40,037 nt of DNA from Bacteroidales bacterium (GTDB lineage Bacteria; Bacteroidota; Bacteroidia; Bacteroidales; UBA932), in contig JAFRRR010000116.1 of NCBI GenBank assembly GCA_017428035.1, positions 1 to 40,037 of the forward strand, read 5' to 3'. Shown piece by piece: positions 1-7,281 of the stretch (position 1 is its first letter; the number at the start of each line of letters is the position of its first letter). The notes below the pieces were generated by a model. That model ran no database searches, was not told the DNA's origin, and worked only from the letters and a program-made list of their open reading frames with translations. Position numbers and translations under genes: made by a program.

Positions 1-93
1 CTTATGAATATAATGGATACTATATCCATCTTCCAGCATCCTCATATACTTGAGGCGATCCTCATAACAGTGTTTCTTGTACTTTTTTGACAT
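1..93 (-). CDS. Partial transposase OrfA-like N-terminus (31 codons visible)
   Basis: The ATG is at 93 on the minus strand and 31 codons are open to the window edge. The visible peptide is strongly basic at first (MSKKYKKHCYED) and continues as an amphipathic helix with a RMLEDGYSI segment. This matches the N-terminal helix-turn-helix of IS3-family OrfA proteins, which bind the element's ends and are normally joined to OrfB by a frameshift. It follows an 11-bp hairpin. Only the first third of a typical OrfA is visible, so intactness and the frameshift site cannot be judged. Confidence 0.5.
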   Translation of the reverse strand, partial: MSKKYKKHCYEDRLKYMRMLEDGYSIHYIHK

Positions 94-135
94 AACAAAA
101 CCCCGAAAGTTTTTTGTCTAACTTTCGGGGTTCAT
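1..135 (-). mobile_element. End of an IS3-family-like insertion sequence, running off the left edge
   Basis: Read on the minus strand, the segment starts near base 135 with TG, carries an 11-bp inverted repeat (101-111 and 120-130, arms CCCCGAAAGTT / AACTTTCGGGG) and then opens a basic helix-turn-helix reading frame at base 93. Terminal AAAGTTAGACA-type sequence followed directly by a small HTH orfA is the usual layout of IS150-group IS3 elements. The rest of the element, the second end and any target duplication are outside the window, so the family is inferred from the terminus and N-terminus only. It lies 38 bases beyond the stop codon of pgi. Confidence 0.6.
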
Positions 136-172
136 GTCACAAGGAGCCGGCTGTTTTGCTGTGATCATCAAC

Positions 173-1504
173 TTACAGTCTCTTCTTTAGCTCAGCAGCC
201 AGTTCTTCGTAGCCGGGCTTGCCAAGCAGGGCGAACATATTCTTCTTGTAGGCCTCCACGCCGGGCTGGTTGAAAGGATTCACGCCCAGCACGTAGCCGC
301 TTATGCCGCAGGCCTTCTCAAAGAAGTAGAACAGCCATCCGAGGTTGAATTCGTCCATACTGGGGATTTCTACCTTGATCTGCGGGACGCCGCCGTCTAT
401 ATGTGCAATAATAGTGGCGTTCATAGCGGCCTCGTTGCACTCCTCTACACGCCTGCCTGCCAGATAGTTGAGGTTGTCGAGATTGTCCTTGTCAAAGGGG
501 ATGAGCATCTCGCGCCGGCAGCTTGCAACGTGGAGTACGGTCTCGAAGAGGGTGCGCTCACCTTCCTGAATGTACTGACCCATAGAGTGCAGGTCGGTGG
601 TGTTGGTCACGCTTGCGGGGAAGATGCCCTTGCCGTCCTTGCCCTCGCTCTCGCCGAAAAGTTGTTTCCACCATTCTGAAACATAGAGCAGGCGGGGATT
701 GTAATTCACCAGGATTTCTGTCTTGTATCCGGCGTCGTAGAGCATATTTCTCAGAGCCGCATATTGGATAGAAGGGTTGCTTTCGCTGCGCTCGCTGCAG
801 ACTTTCTCTGCCTCCTGTGCGCCGCGGACCATAGCGTCTATGTCATAGCCTGCAAGCGCGATGGCCAGCAGACCCACCGGTGTCAGCACCGAATAACGGC
901 CGCCGATGTTGTCTTCAATTACAAAGGTGGTGTAACCCTGTGCTGTGGCCAGACTCTTCAGGGCGCCGCGGTTGCGGTCGGTAACGGCAACAATACGTTC
1001 GGCAGATTCTTCCATACCGTATTTCTGCTCTATATATTGCTTCACGATGCGGAATGCTACAGCCGGCTCTGTGGTTGTTCCAGATTTGGAAATAACCACG
1101 CAGGCGGTGTTGCGGTCTTCTATGACATCGGTGAGTTCTGCCAGATAATCTTCACTCATATTGCTTCCGGCAAAGAGTATATGCATCCCTTTATTAGACA
1201 GTTTTGCTGTGAAATTGTGGCCTAGCGCACTTATGGCAGCCTTTGCTCCAAGGTAGCTGCCGCCGATGCCGATGACTACCACCGTATCGATATTCATTGC
1301 CTGCCAGCGGGATACAACATCCTTGTATTCATCCATCACCTCTTTGGTAATGGTGCTGGGTAGATGGTTCCAACCGATAAAGTCGTTGCCGGCGCCGCTG
1401 CCTGACTCCAGGGTGTCGAATCCCTTGAGAGCCTTGTCCATATAGGAGTTAATCTGCTGTTCGTTTGCGAATGGCTTGCATCCGCTCTTGTCAATCGTGA
1501 TCAT
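173..1504 (-). CDS. pgi: Glucose-6-phosphate isomerase
   Basis: Interconverts glucose 6-phosphate and fructose 6-phosphate in glycolysis and gluconeogenesis; cytosolic. The 443-residue protein has the PGI hallmarks: VVIGIGGSYLGAKAA near residue 75, VISKSGTTTEP near 135 (sugar-phosphate loop), GGRYSVLTPVG near 205, and a C-terminal QPGVEAYKKNMFALLGKPG segment. The short length is typical of bacterial PGI of the Bacillus/Bacteroides type. I chose the ATG at 1504 (MITIDKSG) over an in-frame ATG 12 codons upstream, because homologous sequence begins there and the upstream stretch is low in conservation-like character. A -7 box (CAAAGGTA on the plus strand, 1538-1545) lies just upstream. No clear terminator is seen between the stop codon and the IS end. 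Confidence 0.96.
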   Translation of the reverse strand: MITIDKSGCKPFANEQQINSYMDKALKGFDTLESGSGAGNDFIGWNHLPSTITKEVMDEYKDVVSRWQAMNIDTVVVIGIGGSYLGAKAAISALGHNFTAKLSNKGMHILFAGSNMSEDYLAELTDVIEDRNTACVVISKSGTTTEPAVAFRIVKQYIEQKYGMEESAERIVAVTDRNRGALKSLATAQGYTTFVIEDNIGGRYSVLTPVGLLAIALAGYDIDAMVRGAQEAEKVCSERSESNPSIQYAALRNMLYDAGYKTEILVNYNPRLLYVSEWWKQLFGESEGKDGKGIFPASVTNTTDLHSMGQYIQEGERTLFETVLHVASCRREMLIPFDKDNLDNLNYLAGRRVEECNEAAMNATIIAHIDGGVPQIKVEIPSMDEFNLGWLFYFFEKACGISGYVLGVNPFNQPGVEAYKKNMFALLGKPGYEELAAELKKRL

Positions 1505-1537
1505 TTTTATATGTGTTTTTAATTTTTGTCCAGACTT

Positions 1538-1545
1538 CAAAGGTA
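1538..1545 (-). promoter_or_regulatory. Putative -7 box for pgi
   Basis: On the minus strand this reads TACCTTTG, a match to the Bacteroidetes TAnnTTTG element. No convincing TTTG -33 element sits at the usual 19-20 bp distance. It would give a leader of roughly 30 bases. Confidence 0.4.
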
Positions 1546-1582
1546 CACCATATGGCTTGAAAATGAAAATCTTTCAAAAATC

Positions 1583-1613
1583 TTTGGTTAATTCAAAAAA
1601 TAGCATACCTTTG
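1583..1613 (+). promoter_or_regulatory. Promoter of tRNA-Leu
   Basis: TTTG at 1583-1586, a 19-bp spacer, and TACCTTTG at 1606-1613 form an essentially perfect Bacteroidetes primary-sigma promoter. Transcription would start a few bases downstream, about 15 bases before the mature tRNA. Confidence 0.8.
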
Positions 1614-1633
1614 CATTCCCCAAAGGAACACCT

Positions 1634-1719
1634 GCCCAGGTGGTGGAATTGGTAGACACGCTACTTTGAGGGGGTAGTGCCTGTTTTAGGGCGTGCAAGT
1701 TCAACTCTTGTCCTGGGCA
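1634..1719 (+). tRNA. tRNA-Leu (anticodon GAG)
   Basis: The acceptor arms GCCCAGG (1634-1640) and CCTGGGC (1712-1718) pair fully and are followed by discriminator A. The D-arm region contains TGGTAGACAC, the anticodon arm CTACT/GGTAG encloses the loop TTGAGGG (anticodon GAG), there is a long variable arm, and the T-arm contains GTTCAACTC. The long variable arm and the A discriminator fit tRNA-Leu. The CCA end is not encoded. It has its own promoter and an intrinsic terminator starting two bases later. Confidence 0.93.
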
Positions 1720-1720
1720 C

Positions 1721-1750
1721 AAAAAAAGCAGACGAAAGTCTGCTTTTTTT
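1721..1750 (+). terminator. Intrinsic terminator of tRNA-Leu
   Basis: A hairpin with stem GCAGAC / GTCTGC, a GAAA tetraloop, and A/T flanks that extend the pairing to 13 bp; the T-run is 1744-1750. It is followed at 1751-1765 by a second small inverted repeat, GTGCCC AAA GGGCAC, and at 1776-1790 by GGGGGC GCT GCCCCC. Confidence 0.88.
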
Positions 1751-1797
1751 GTGCCCAAAGGGCACTTATTTTACTAGGGGGCGCTGCCCCCGAATAC

Positions 1798-1828
1798 AAA
1801 AAAAGAGACCCTTGTGGGGGCCTCTCTA
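1798..1828 (-). terminator. Probable intrinsic terminator of rpmH
   Basis: On the minus strand AGAGA..CCC pairs with GGG..TCTCT and is followed by a run of seven T. The stem has a two-base bulge. It sits 22 bases after the rpmH stop codon and faces the tRNA terminator. Confidence 0.65.
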
Positions 1829-1849
1829 AATCGCCTGAGTTTCTAATGA

Positions 1850-2002
1850 TTAGAAACGGTCTTCGCTGGAAACGGTGAGTTTCTTGCGACCGTGACGGCG
1901 ACGTGCTGCAAGCACGCGACGGCCGTTGGGAGTGGACATACGCTCGCGGAAGCCGTGTTTGTTGCGACGCTTGCGGATAGAGGGCTGAAATGTGCGTTTC
2001 AT
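1850..2002 (-). CDS. rpmH: 50S ribosomal protein L34
   Basis: A 50-codon gene, easily missed by length filters. The peptide begins [20 protein letters not shown] and continues with the L34 signature of a [13 protein letters not shown] segment and a basic GRKKL tail, ending in DRF. L34 is a small, very basic component of the large subunit. The ATG is at 2002 and the stop TAA at 1850-1852; the stop falls inside a 19-base near-perfect palindrome (about 1840-1858, 9-bp arms around one base). It has a strong promoter of its own and a terminator, so it is probably monocistronic. The usual partner rnpA is not adjacent. Confidence 0.97.
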   Translation of the reverse strand: MKRTFQPSIRKRRNKHGFRERMSTPNGRRVLAARRRHGRKKLTVSSEDRF

Positions 2003-2039
2003 ATCGTGTATTTTTTATTATTTCGATTTTTTGGGACTG

Positions 2040-2071
2040 CAAAAGTAAATAGTCTTGAGCAAATTACCAAA
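2040..2071 (-). promoter_or_regulatory. Promoter of rpmH
   Basis: On the minus strand TTTG (2071-2068), a 20-bp spacer and TACTTTTG (2047-2040) match the Bacteroidetes consensus. The predicted leader is about 30-35 bases. Confidence 0.75.
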
Positions 2072-2073
2072 AA

Positions 2074-2700
2074 TTATTGCGATATGACCACAACTTTTTT
2101 CGTTTCGAACCAATCTTCTTTGAAAAACAGGCTTATATCGCTGATCATCACCTTCTTGGGATTGAGCAGCCGGCGCGAGTAGCACATCTGAAGTTCCGAT
2201 TCCACATCACCGCCCTTGAGGCAGATGATACCCTTGCGGTATTTTCCGCGGACCCACGGGATGAATTTGTCCATCGATGTCACGGCGCGCGAAACCACCC
2301 AGTCATAGGTGTCGGGCAGGCTCTCTGCCCGGGCGTTGACCGTCTGGACATTCTCCAGCCCCAGGGCCTCGGCCACGGCCCCTGCAACCTTGATTTTCTT
2401 GCCGATTGAGTCGCATAGGGTAAACTGGTTGCCTGGATAATAGATGGCCAGAGGGATGCCGGGAAAGCCGCCGCCGGTGCCGACGTCCAGAATGCTCTGT
2501 CCGGCAGGGGAGAGGGCGTTGTCAAAGGCTGCCGCAATGGCCAGGGAGTGCAGCACGTGGTGCTGGTAGAAGCACTCCATATCCTTGCGGGAAATCACGT
2601 TTATCTTGGAATTCCAGTCGGCATAGAGGTCCTGCAGCGCTGCAAACCGCTCGCGCCGCCTGGGGTCCAGTCCGGGGAAATAATTAAGCAGTTCTTCCAT
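2074..2700 (-). CDS. rsmG: 16S rRNA (guanine-527-N7)-methyltransferase
   Basis: Methylates G527 in the 530 loop of 16S rRNA using S-adenosylmethionine. The 208-residue chain has the RsmG core: NVISRKD near residue 33, an HHVLHSL segment, the SAM-binding ILDVGTGGGFPGIPLAIYYP loop, a second acidic motif FTLCDSIGKKIKV, and VVSRAV in the catalytic half. The start ATG at 2700 overlaps the polA stop by one base (TAATG), which indicates translational coupling and a polA-rsmG operon. An in-frame upstream ATG lies inside polA and is not expected to be used. The upstream end of the gene is ordinary; the length is typical. Confidence 0.95.
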   Translation of the reverse strand: MEELLNYFPGLDPRRRERFAALQDLYADWNSKINVISRKDMECFYQHHVLHSLAIAAAFDNALSPAGQSILDVGTGGGFPGIPLAIYYPGNQFTLCDSIGKKIKVAGAVAEALGLENVQTVNARAESLPDTYDWVVSRAVTSMDKFIPWVRGKYRKGIICLKGGDVESELQMCYSRRLLNPKKVMISDISLFFKEDWFETKKVVVISQ

Positions 2701-5318
2701 TAATGTGCCTCCAGCCAGTTTTTGCCGGCATTGCAGTCCACGATTACCGGGACGGCCAGCTTGCAAACGTTCTGCATCTGCTCCACAACCATCTTCATAA
2801 GTTTTTCCCTCTCATCTTCGTACACGTCAAACAGCAGTTCGTCGTGTATCTGAAGCACCATCCGGCTGCGGTAGCCGTCTTCTTTCAAACGCCTGTGCAC
2901 GGCAATCATAGCCAGTTTTATGATGTCGGCACTGCTCCCCTGGATGGGTGCATTCACGGCATTGCGCTCTGCCAGGCTGCGGACGGTGAAATTCTTGGAG
3001 TTGATGTCGGGAAGATAGCGCCGCCGGCCGAAAATGGTCTCTACATAACCCTTTTCTTTGGCGTGGGCGATTACGCCGTCTATATAGGTCCGGATGCCGG
3101 GGAAACTGCGGTAGTAGTCGTCTATCAGGTTTTTGGCGTCGGTGCGGGAGATGCCCAGCCGCTGCGCCAGGCCAAACGACGATATGCCGTACATTATGCC
3201 AAAGTTGGCCGTCTTGGCCTGCCGCCGCTGGTCTTTGGTGACCTGGTCCACCGGCACCTTGAAAATTTTGGCGGCGGTGGCGGCGTGGATGTCGTCGCCC
3301 GTCTGGAAATCGGCCACCAGAGACGGGTCGCCGCTAAGGTGGGCCATAATGCGCAGCTCTATCTGCGAATAGTCGGCCGCCACAATCCAGTCTGCCTCGG
3401 GCACAAAGGCGCGGCGGATCTCCTGGCCCAGCGAGGTGCGGACGGGGATGTTCTGCAGGTTGGGCTTGACGCTGGACAGACGTCCGGTGGCGGTGAGCGC
3501 CTGCGTGAAGGTGGTGTGCACGCGGCCGTCGGCGGGGTCGATATACCCGGGGAACGGCGCTATGTAGGTGGTCATCAGCTTCTTGAGCCCGCGGTATTCC
3601 AGAATCATTTCTATCACGGGATGGCGGTCGCTCAGGGCCTGAAGAGTCTCTTCGTCGGTGGGCCAGGCCCCGTTGCGGCTCTTTTTGGCCTTGGGGTCAA
3701 GCTTCAGCTTCTCGAATAGAAGGACTCCTATCTGTTTGGGAGACTGCACGTTTAGGGCAGGATCTTCTGCAATGTCGCGGATATGTGCTTCCAGGCGGTC
3801 GATGTCGCCCTGCAGAGAATTGCCGAATGCGTCCAGCTGCGCCACATCTATCTTGACTCCGGTGTGCTCCATATCGTAGAGGACGCCTATAAGCGGCATC
3901 TCTATGGTTTCGTAGAGGCTCCAGAGACTCTTCTCGCGAAGTTCTTTTTCTATCACGGGCGCCAGTATTCCTGCGGCCACGCAGCTGCGGCGGGCAGTTT
4001 CGGCCTCCTTGCTTACACTCTCCGGCTCTGCCATGGAAAAGAGGTCCAGCTGCTGCGGCTGCTGCGGTTCACCGGAGGTGGCGGGAGAGTCCAGCTCCAT
4101 ATCCAGATAGCTGCGCAGCAGATAGTCTATCTTGTGGTTGACTTCCGGATTCAACAGGTAGTGCATTATCTCGATGTCCTTCAGAGGGCCTTTAATCTCT
4201 GCGCCAAGCCTGTGCATCGCCTCTTTGAGGCCGTGGCCTGTTTTGGTCACGGAAGGGTCTGTCAGTAGCGCCAGCGCGGCAGAGTCTTTCAGGGGGAATT
4301 CTGCCCACTTGCTGCCGCAGGCCAGGATAATCCGGTCGGTGATGTTCACCGCCACGCTGCCTGAATTGCGAGCCTGTTTCAGAAGGTCGTCCGCAGTAGT
4401 TTCGCTGCACTGAAGATGCTTTGCTTCAGCTACGATAGCCGCACTGCCTTCGCCTTCTGGAAGCATCTTCAGCAGGCTGCGGAACTCGTATTTGTCAAAC
4501 AGCTCGCGCACTGCGGCGTTGCAGCAGGCTGTCAGCGCCAGGTCGCCAATAGAGAAGTCTATGTCGATGTCATCTTTGATGGTCACCAGAAACTTGCTCA
4601 TCTCTATATGGTCGCGCGCAGCCTCAAAGCTCTCGCGCAGCTTTGGAGTGAGTTCGTCCAGATGGGCATAGATATTCTCTACGCTGCCGTATTTGCCAAT
4701 CAGTTTCTTGGCGCCGACCTCGCCCACGCCGGCCACACCGGGGACATTGTCGGCGGAATCGCCCCAGATAGTTAGTATGTCTATCACCTGACGGGAATTC
4801 TCAATGCCATAGTTGGCGCATATGGCGGCCTCGTCCAGCACTGTGTCGTCGTCGCCAGACTTGCCGGGTTTGAACTGGAAGATGTTGCCGTGCACCGCCT
4901 GGCCAAAGTCCTTGTCGGGGGTCACCATATACACCTGCATATTGTCGCCGGCGAAATGCTTTGCGGCAGAGCAGATTACGTCATCCGCCTCGAATCCTGG
5001 GCGCATCAGCACCGGGATTTCCATGGCCTTCATCAGCTCGCACAGCGGCTCCAGCGCCTCGTGCACCAGTTCCGGTGCCTCGCTGCGGTTGGCCTTGTAG
5101 GCGGGGTAGGCCTCGTGGCGGAAGGTGGCCGCGTGCGGGTCAAACGCCACTGCCAGGTGGGTGGGATGCTGCTTGGTGATAATCTCCAGCAGATATTTTG
5201 TGAAGCCGTACAGGATGGAGGTGTCAACCCCTTTGGAGTTGATCATAGGGCGCCTCATAAAGGCGTAGTACATCCTGAAAATCAGCGAATGTCCGTCTAT
5301 CAAGAATAATTTGTCCAT
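2700..5318 (-). CDS. polA: DNA polymerase I, proofreading domain degenerate
   Basis: Repair and Okazaki-fragment polymerase, 872 residues. The N-terminal 5'-3' exonuclease is intact: [17 protein letters not shown] at the start, [11 protein letters not shown], and the [20 protein letters not shown] helix-3-turn. The polymerase domain is complete: motif [13 protein letters not shown]-helix [14 protein letters not shown], motif [11 protein letters not shown]. The middle domain lacks the acidic residues of a 3'-5' exonuclease: the DxE of motif I is replaced in [15 protein letters not shown], and the N...D of motif II is KTGHGLKEA. This resembles the Bst/Taq type and implies no proofreading. The start ATG at 5318 (MDKLFLIDG) is preferred over an upstream in-frame codon that would run through the promoter region. 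Confidence 0.96.
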   Translation of the reverse strand: MDKLFLIDGHSLIFRMYYAFMRRPMINSKGVDTSILYGFTKYLLEIITKQHPTHLAVAFDPHAATFRHEAYPAYKANRSEAPELVHEALEPLCELMKAMEIPVLMRPGFEADDVICSAAKHFAGDNMQVYMVTPDKDFGQAVHGNIFQFKPGKSGDDDTVLDEAAICANYGIENSRQVIDILTIWGDSADNVPGVAGVGEVGAKKLIGKYGSVENIYAHLDELTPKLRESFEAARDHIEMSKFLVTIKDDIDIDFSIGDLALTACCNAAVRELFDKYEFRSLLKMLPEGEGSAAIVAEAKHLQCSETTADDLLKQARNSGSVAVNITDRIILACGSKWAEFPLKDSAALALLTDPSVTKTGHGLKEAMHRLGAEIKGPLKDIEIMHYLLNPEVNHKIDYLLRSYLDMELDSPATSGEPQQPQQLDLFSMAEPESVSKEAETARRSCVAAGILAPVIEKELREKSLWSLYETIEMPLIGVLYDMEHTGVKIDVAQLDAFGNSLQGDIDRLEAHIRDIAEDPALNVQSPKQIGVLLFEKLKLDPKAKKSRNGAWPTDEETLQALSDRHPVIEMILEYRGLKKLMTTYIAPFPGYIDPADGRVHTTFTQALTATGRLSSVKPNLQNIPVRTSLGQEIRRAFVPEADWIVAADYSQIELRIMAHLSGDPSLVADFQTGDDIHAATAAKIFKVPVDQVTKDQRRQAKTANFGIMYGISSFGLAQRLGISRTDAKNLIDDYYRSFPGIRTYIDGVIAHAKEKGYVETIFGRRRYLPDINSKNFTVRSLAERNAVNAPIQGSSADIIKLAMIAVHRRLKEDGYRSRMVLQIHDELLFDVYEDEREKLMKMVVEQMQNVCKLAVPVIVDCNAGKNWLEAH

Positions 5319-5319
5319 C

Positions 5320-5352
5320 TTGACAAAGGTAAAAATTATATTTGTATCTTTG
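5320..5352 (+). promoter_or_regulatory. Promoter of tpiA
   Basis: TTGAC (5320-5324), a 20-bp spacer and TATCTTTG (5345-5352). It gives a leader of about 35-40 bases before the tpiA ATG at 5395. The -33 region overlaps the start of the divergent polA gene. Confidence 0.6.
5324..5331 (-). promoter_or_regulatory. Putative -7 box of polA, directly abutting the start codon
   Basis: The minus strand reads TACCTTTG and ends five bases before the polA ATG (5318). If used, transcription would start at or within a base or two of the ATG, giving a leaderless mRNA. No clear -33 box is seen. It overlaps the divergent tpiA promoter. Confidence 0.45.
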
Positions 5353-5394
5353 CCACCCGCAAATCCCGAATACAAACAATTAATCTTAAATACA

Positions 5395-6150
5395 ATGCGT
5401 AGAAAAATCGTTGCCGGCAACTGGAAGATGAATACCACCGTTGCCGAAGGTGTGGCTCTGGCAAAGGAGCTCGTGGCTAATATGAATCAGGTTCCCGCTG
5501 ATGTAAATCTGGTGGTGGCACCGCCGTTCGTGCATCTGACCAGCGTGGGCGAGGTTATCAAGGATAGCAAGATTGCTCTTTCCGCTCAGAATTGTGCCGA
5601 TCAGCCCAAGGGTGCTTTCACCGGTGAGGTTGCTGCCAATATGCTGGCAGGAATCGGTTGCCAGTTTGTGATTCTTGGCCACTCCGAGCGCCGTCAGTAC
5701 TACGGCGAGACTTCCGCAACTTTGGTCCCCAAGATCAAGCTCGCTCTGGAAAATGGCCTTCAGCCTATCTATTGTGTGGGTGAGATGAAAGAGGAGCGTC
5801 TGGCAGAGAAGCATTTCGATGTAGTAAAGGCTCAGATAGAGGAGGTTCTCTTTGGCCTCAGCGCAGAGGAGATGGGTCACATTGTGATTGCCTACGAGCC
5901 CGTATGGGCCATCGGTACCGGCCTCACCGCTACCAACGAGCAGGCTCAGGAGATCCACGCTTTCATCCGCAAGCTTCTTGCTGACAAGTTCGGTAAGCAG
6001 ATCGCTGAGGATTGCACCATCCTTTACGGCGGCAGCTGCAAGCCTTCCAACGCCAAGGAACTTTTCGCCCAGCCCGATATCGACGGCGGTCTGATTGGCG
6101 GCGCTTCCCTCAAGGCAGCAGACTTTATTGCTATCGCACAGAGCTACTAA
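5395..6150 (+). CDS. tpiA: Triosephosphate isomerase
   Basis: Interconverts dihydroxyacetone phosphate and glyceraldehyde 3-phosphate in glycolysis; cytosolic homodimer. The 251-residue protein has all TIM landmarks: the catalytic lysine in VAGNWKMN, histidine in VILGHSERR, the active-site glutamate in [13 protein letters not shown] with the flexible loop, and the C-terminal phosphate-binding [12 protein letters not shown] and GGLIGGASL. The ATG at 5395 ([10 protein letters not shown]) is the family start; the 28 in-frame codons upstream cross the promoter. The gene is followed by its own intrinsic terminator, so it is monocistronic. Confidence 0.97.
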   Translation: MRRKIVAGNWKMNTTVAEGVALAKELVANMNQVPADVNLVVAPPFVHLTSVGEVIKDSKIALSAQNCADQPKGAFTGEVAANMLAGIGCQFVILGHSERRQYYGETSATLVPKIKLALENGLQPIYCVGEMKEERLAEKHFDVVKAQIEEVLFGLSAEEMGHIVIAYEPVWAIGTGLTATNEQAQEIHAFIRKLLADKFGKQIAEDCTILYGGSCKPSNAKELFAQPDIDGGLIGGASLKAADFIAIAQSY

Positions 6151-6171
6151 TCGATACTCATATATAACGAA

Positions 6172-6204
6172 AGAGTGCTTCTCGGTTCGGGGAGCACTCT
6201 TTTT
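6172..6204 (+). terminator. Intrinsic terminator of tpiA
   Basis: A 12-bp stem, AGAGTGCTTCTC pairing with GGGGAGCACTCT (including G-T pairs), a short loop and five T. It lies 22 bases past the tpiA stop. Confidence 0.88.
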
Positions 6205-6430
6205 GTTATCTGATGGCAGATAGCCTACGCCTGAAAGGTTCAGGGCTTAGTCTGCGTTCGGCTCCCCTCCATTCAAAAACGCCGGGCTCGAGAACTCGCG
6301 CTTCGCGCTCAGACAGCTCTCGCCTGATCGGCGTTTTTTTCGATACGGGCTGCCTCGCTGTAGCGAGGCAACGCCTCACTCCGAAACCGCCCCGAACTCT
6401 TTCAGGCATCCGGCTGTTATCTGCTATCGA
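6205..6430. repeat. Structured non-coding stretch: imperfect long inverted repeat
   Basis: The outer ends (about 6211-6238 and 6394-6430) are imperfect inverted copies sharing GCAGATA and GCCTGAAAG blocks. Nested inside are CAAAAACGCCG (6274-6284) facing CGGCGTTTTT (6329-6338), a CGCG-rich hairpin near 6296-6308, and CCTCGCT/AGCGAGG at 6354-6369. Short open frames on both strands simply read through the palindrome and look spurious. It could be a degraded mobile element or a dispersed intergenic repeat. I see no gene between 6151 and 6682. Confidence 0.5.
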
Positions 6431-6639
6431 GTCGTCAGGTGATCTCTTCTATCGTTACATTAGGGCTTGATATCTTAAAATATCATTTTACAGATTTGTC
6501 AATATTGACATTATTATCCGAAATTGTATTATTGCGCTATCGGGCTGTCCGTCAGTCGCTTGGGCTGTGTCGGTTTTCAGAAACGGACATAGTTTTGCAT
6601 AAAGTCAGAAACTCTCTGCATCTATGGGTTCTCCAATTA

Positions 6640-6647
6640 TATCTTTG
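6640..6647 (+). promoter_or_regulatory. Putative -7 box of the ORF6N gene
   Basis: TATCTTTG about 35 bases before the ATG at 6683; no clear -33 partner. A sigma-70-like TATAAT is also present at about 6661-6666. The 6471-6682 stretch is AT-rich and holds nothing else I can name, apart from a weak inverted repeat TGTCCGT (6546-6552) / ACGGACA (6583-6589). Confidence 0.35.
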
Positions 6648-6682
6648 GGACAAAACCAGGTATAATAAACATATAGGAATCT

Positions 6683-7270
6683 ATGGAAACAGAAGTAATT
6701 GCAAAGAAAGGAAACCGCTCCATTACGTCGTTAATAGAGGACGTGGAAGAGAAGATCGTTGTTATTAGAAATCAGCAAGTGATTGCAGATGCAGATGTGG
6801 CAGTCCTATACGGCGTGCAGACCAAAGATATTAATCGAGCTGTTCGCAACAACCCGGACAAATTCCCGCCGCATTATATGTTTGAACTGACTATAAGCGA
6901 GTTGCGAGATATGAGGTTAAAAATTTTAACCACAAATGTATCTTCAAATAGTCACAGTCCTACCAAAGTTTTCACTGAACGCGGGCTTTATATGCTGGCC
7001 ACAATCCTTAAAGGAGAACGTGCCCGTGCGGTAACGTTTGCCATTATAGAGACTTTCGCCCAGATCCGTGAACTAAAGCGGGAGCTCCTGGAAATGCATC
7101 AGGAAACCGACAAAGACAAGCAGAAAGCAATGATGCAACACTTTGGGGAAGTTCTAACCGATTTAGTAATGCCGGACCTCCAGACATCCGAGACGGAATC
7201 ATCATTGGAAATAAACTTCTTTATAGGAAAACTCAAACATACCGTCAAGCGGGTGAGGAAAGAAGATTAA
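6683..7270 (+). CDS. ORF6N-domain DNA-binding protein
   Basis: A 195-residue protein with an ORF6N domain over roughly residues 25-115. The recognisable run is VVIRNQQVIADADVAVLYGV, then RAVRNNPDKFPPHYMFELT, and VFTERGLYMLATILKGERA with the following alpha-helical AVTFAIIETFAQIREL. ORF6N domains occur in phage antirepressors and in many chromosomal Bacteroidales proteins, where they are presumed to bind DNA. The C-terminal third is charged and helical. No phage gene accompanies it. The gene and its upstream region are visibly AT-richer than the flanks, suggesting acquisition. Its stop lies 11 bases from the convergent stop at 7282. Confidence 0.88.
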   Translation: METEVIAKKGNRSITSLIEDVEEKIVVIRNQQVIADADVAVLYGVQTKDINRAVRNNPDKFPPHYMFELTISELRDMRLKILTTNVSSNSHSPTKVFTERGLYMLATILKGERARAVTFAIIETFAQIRELKRELLEMHQETDKDKQKAMMQHFGEVLTDLVMPDLQTSETESSLEINFFIGKLKHTVKRVRKED

Positions 7271-7281
7271 CGAAGAAGCAT

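Noticed and set aside
101..130. The 11-bp hairpin as the terminator of pgi
   Set aside because: It lies inside the insertion-sequence end and has no T-run on the pgi strand after the stem; it is better explained as part of the element.
6206..6470. Short open frames on both strands after tpiA
   Set aside because: They run across the imperfect palindrome, mirror each other and have no recognisable protein features.
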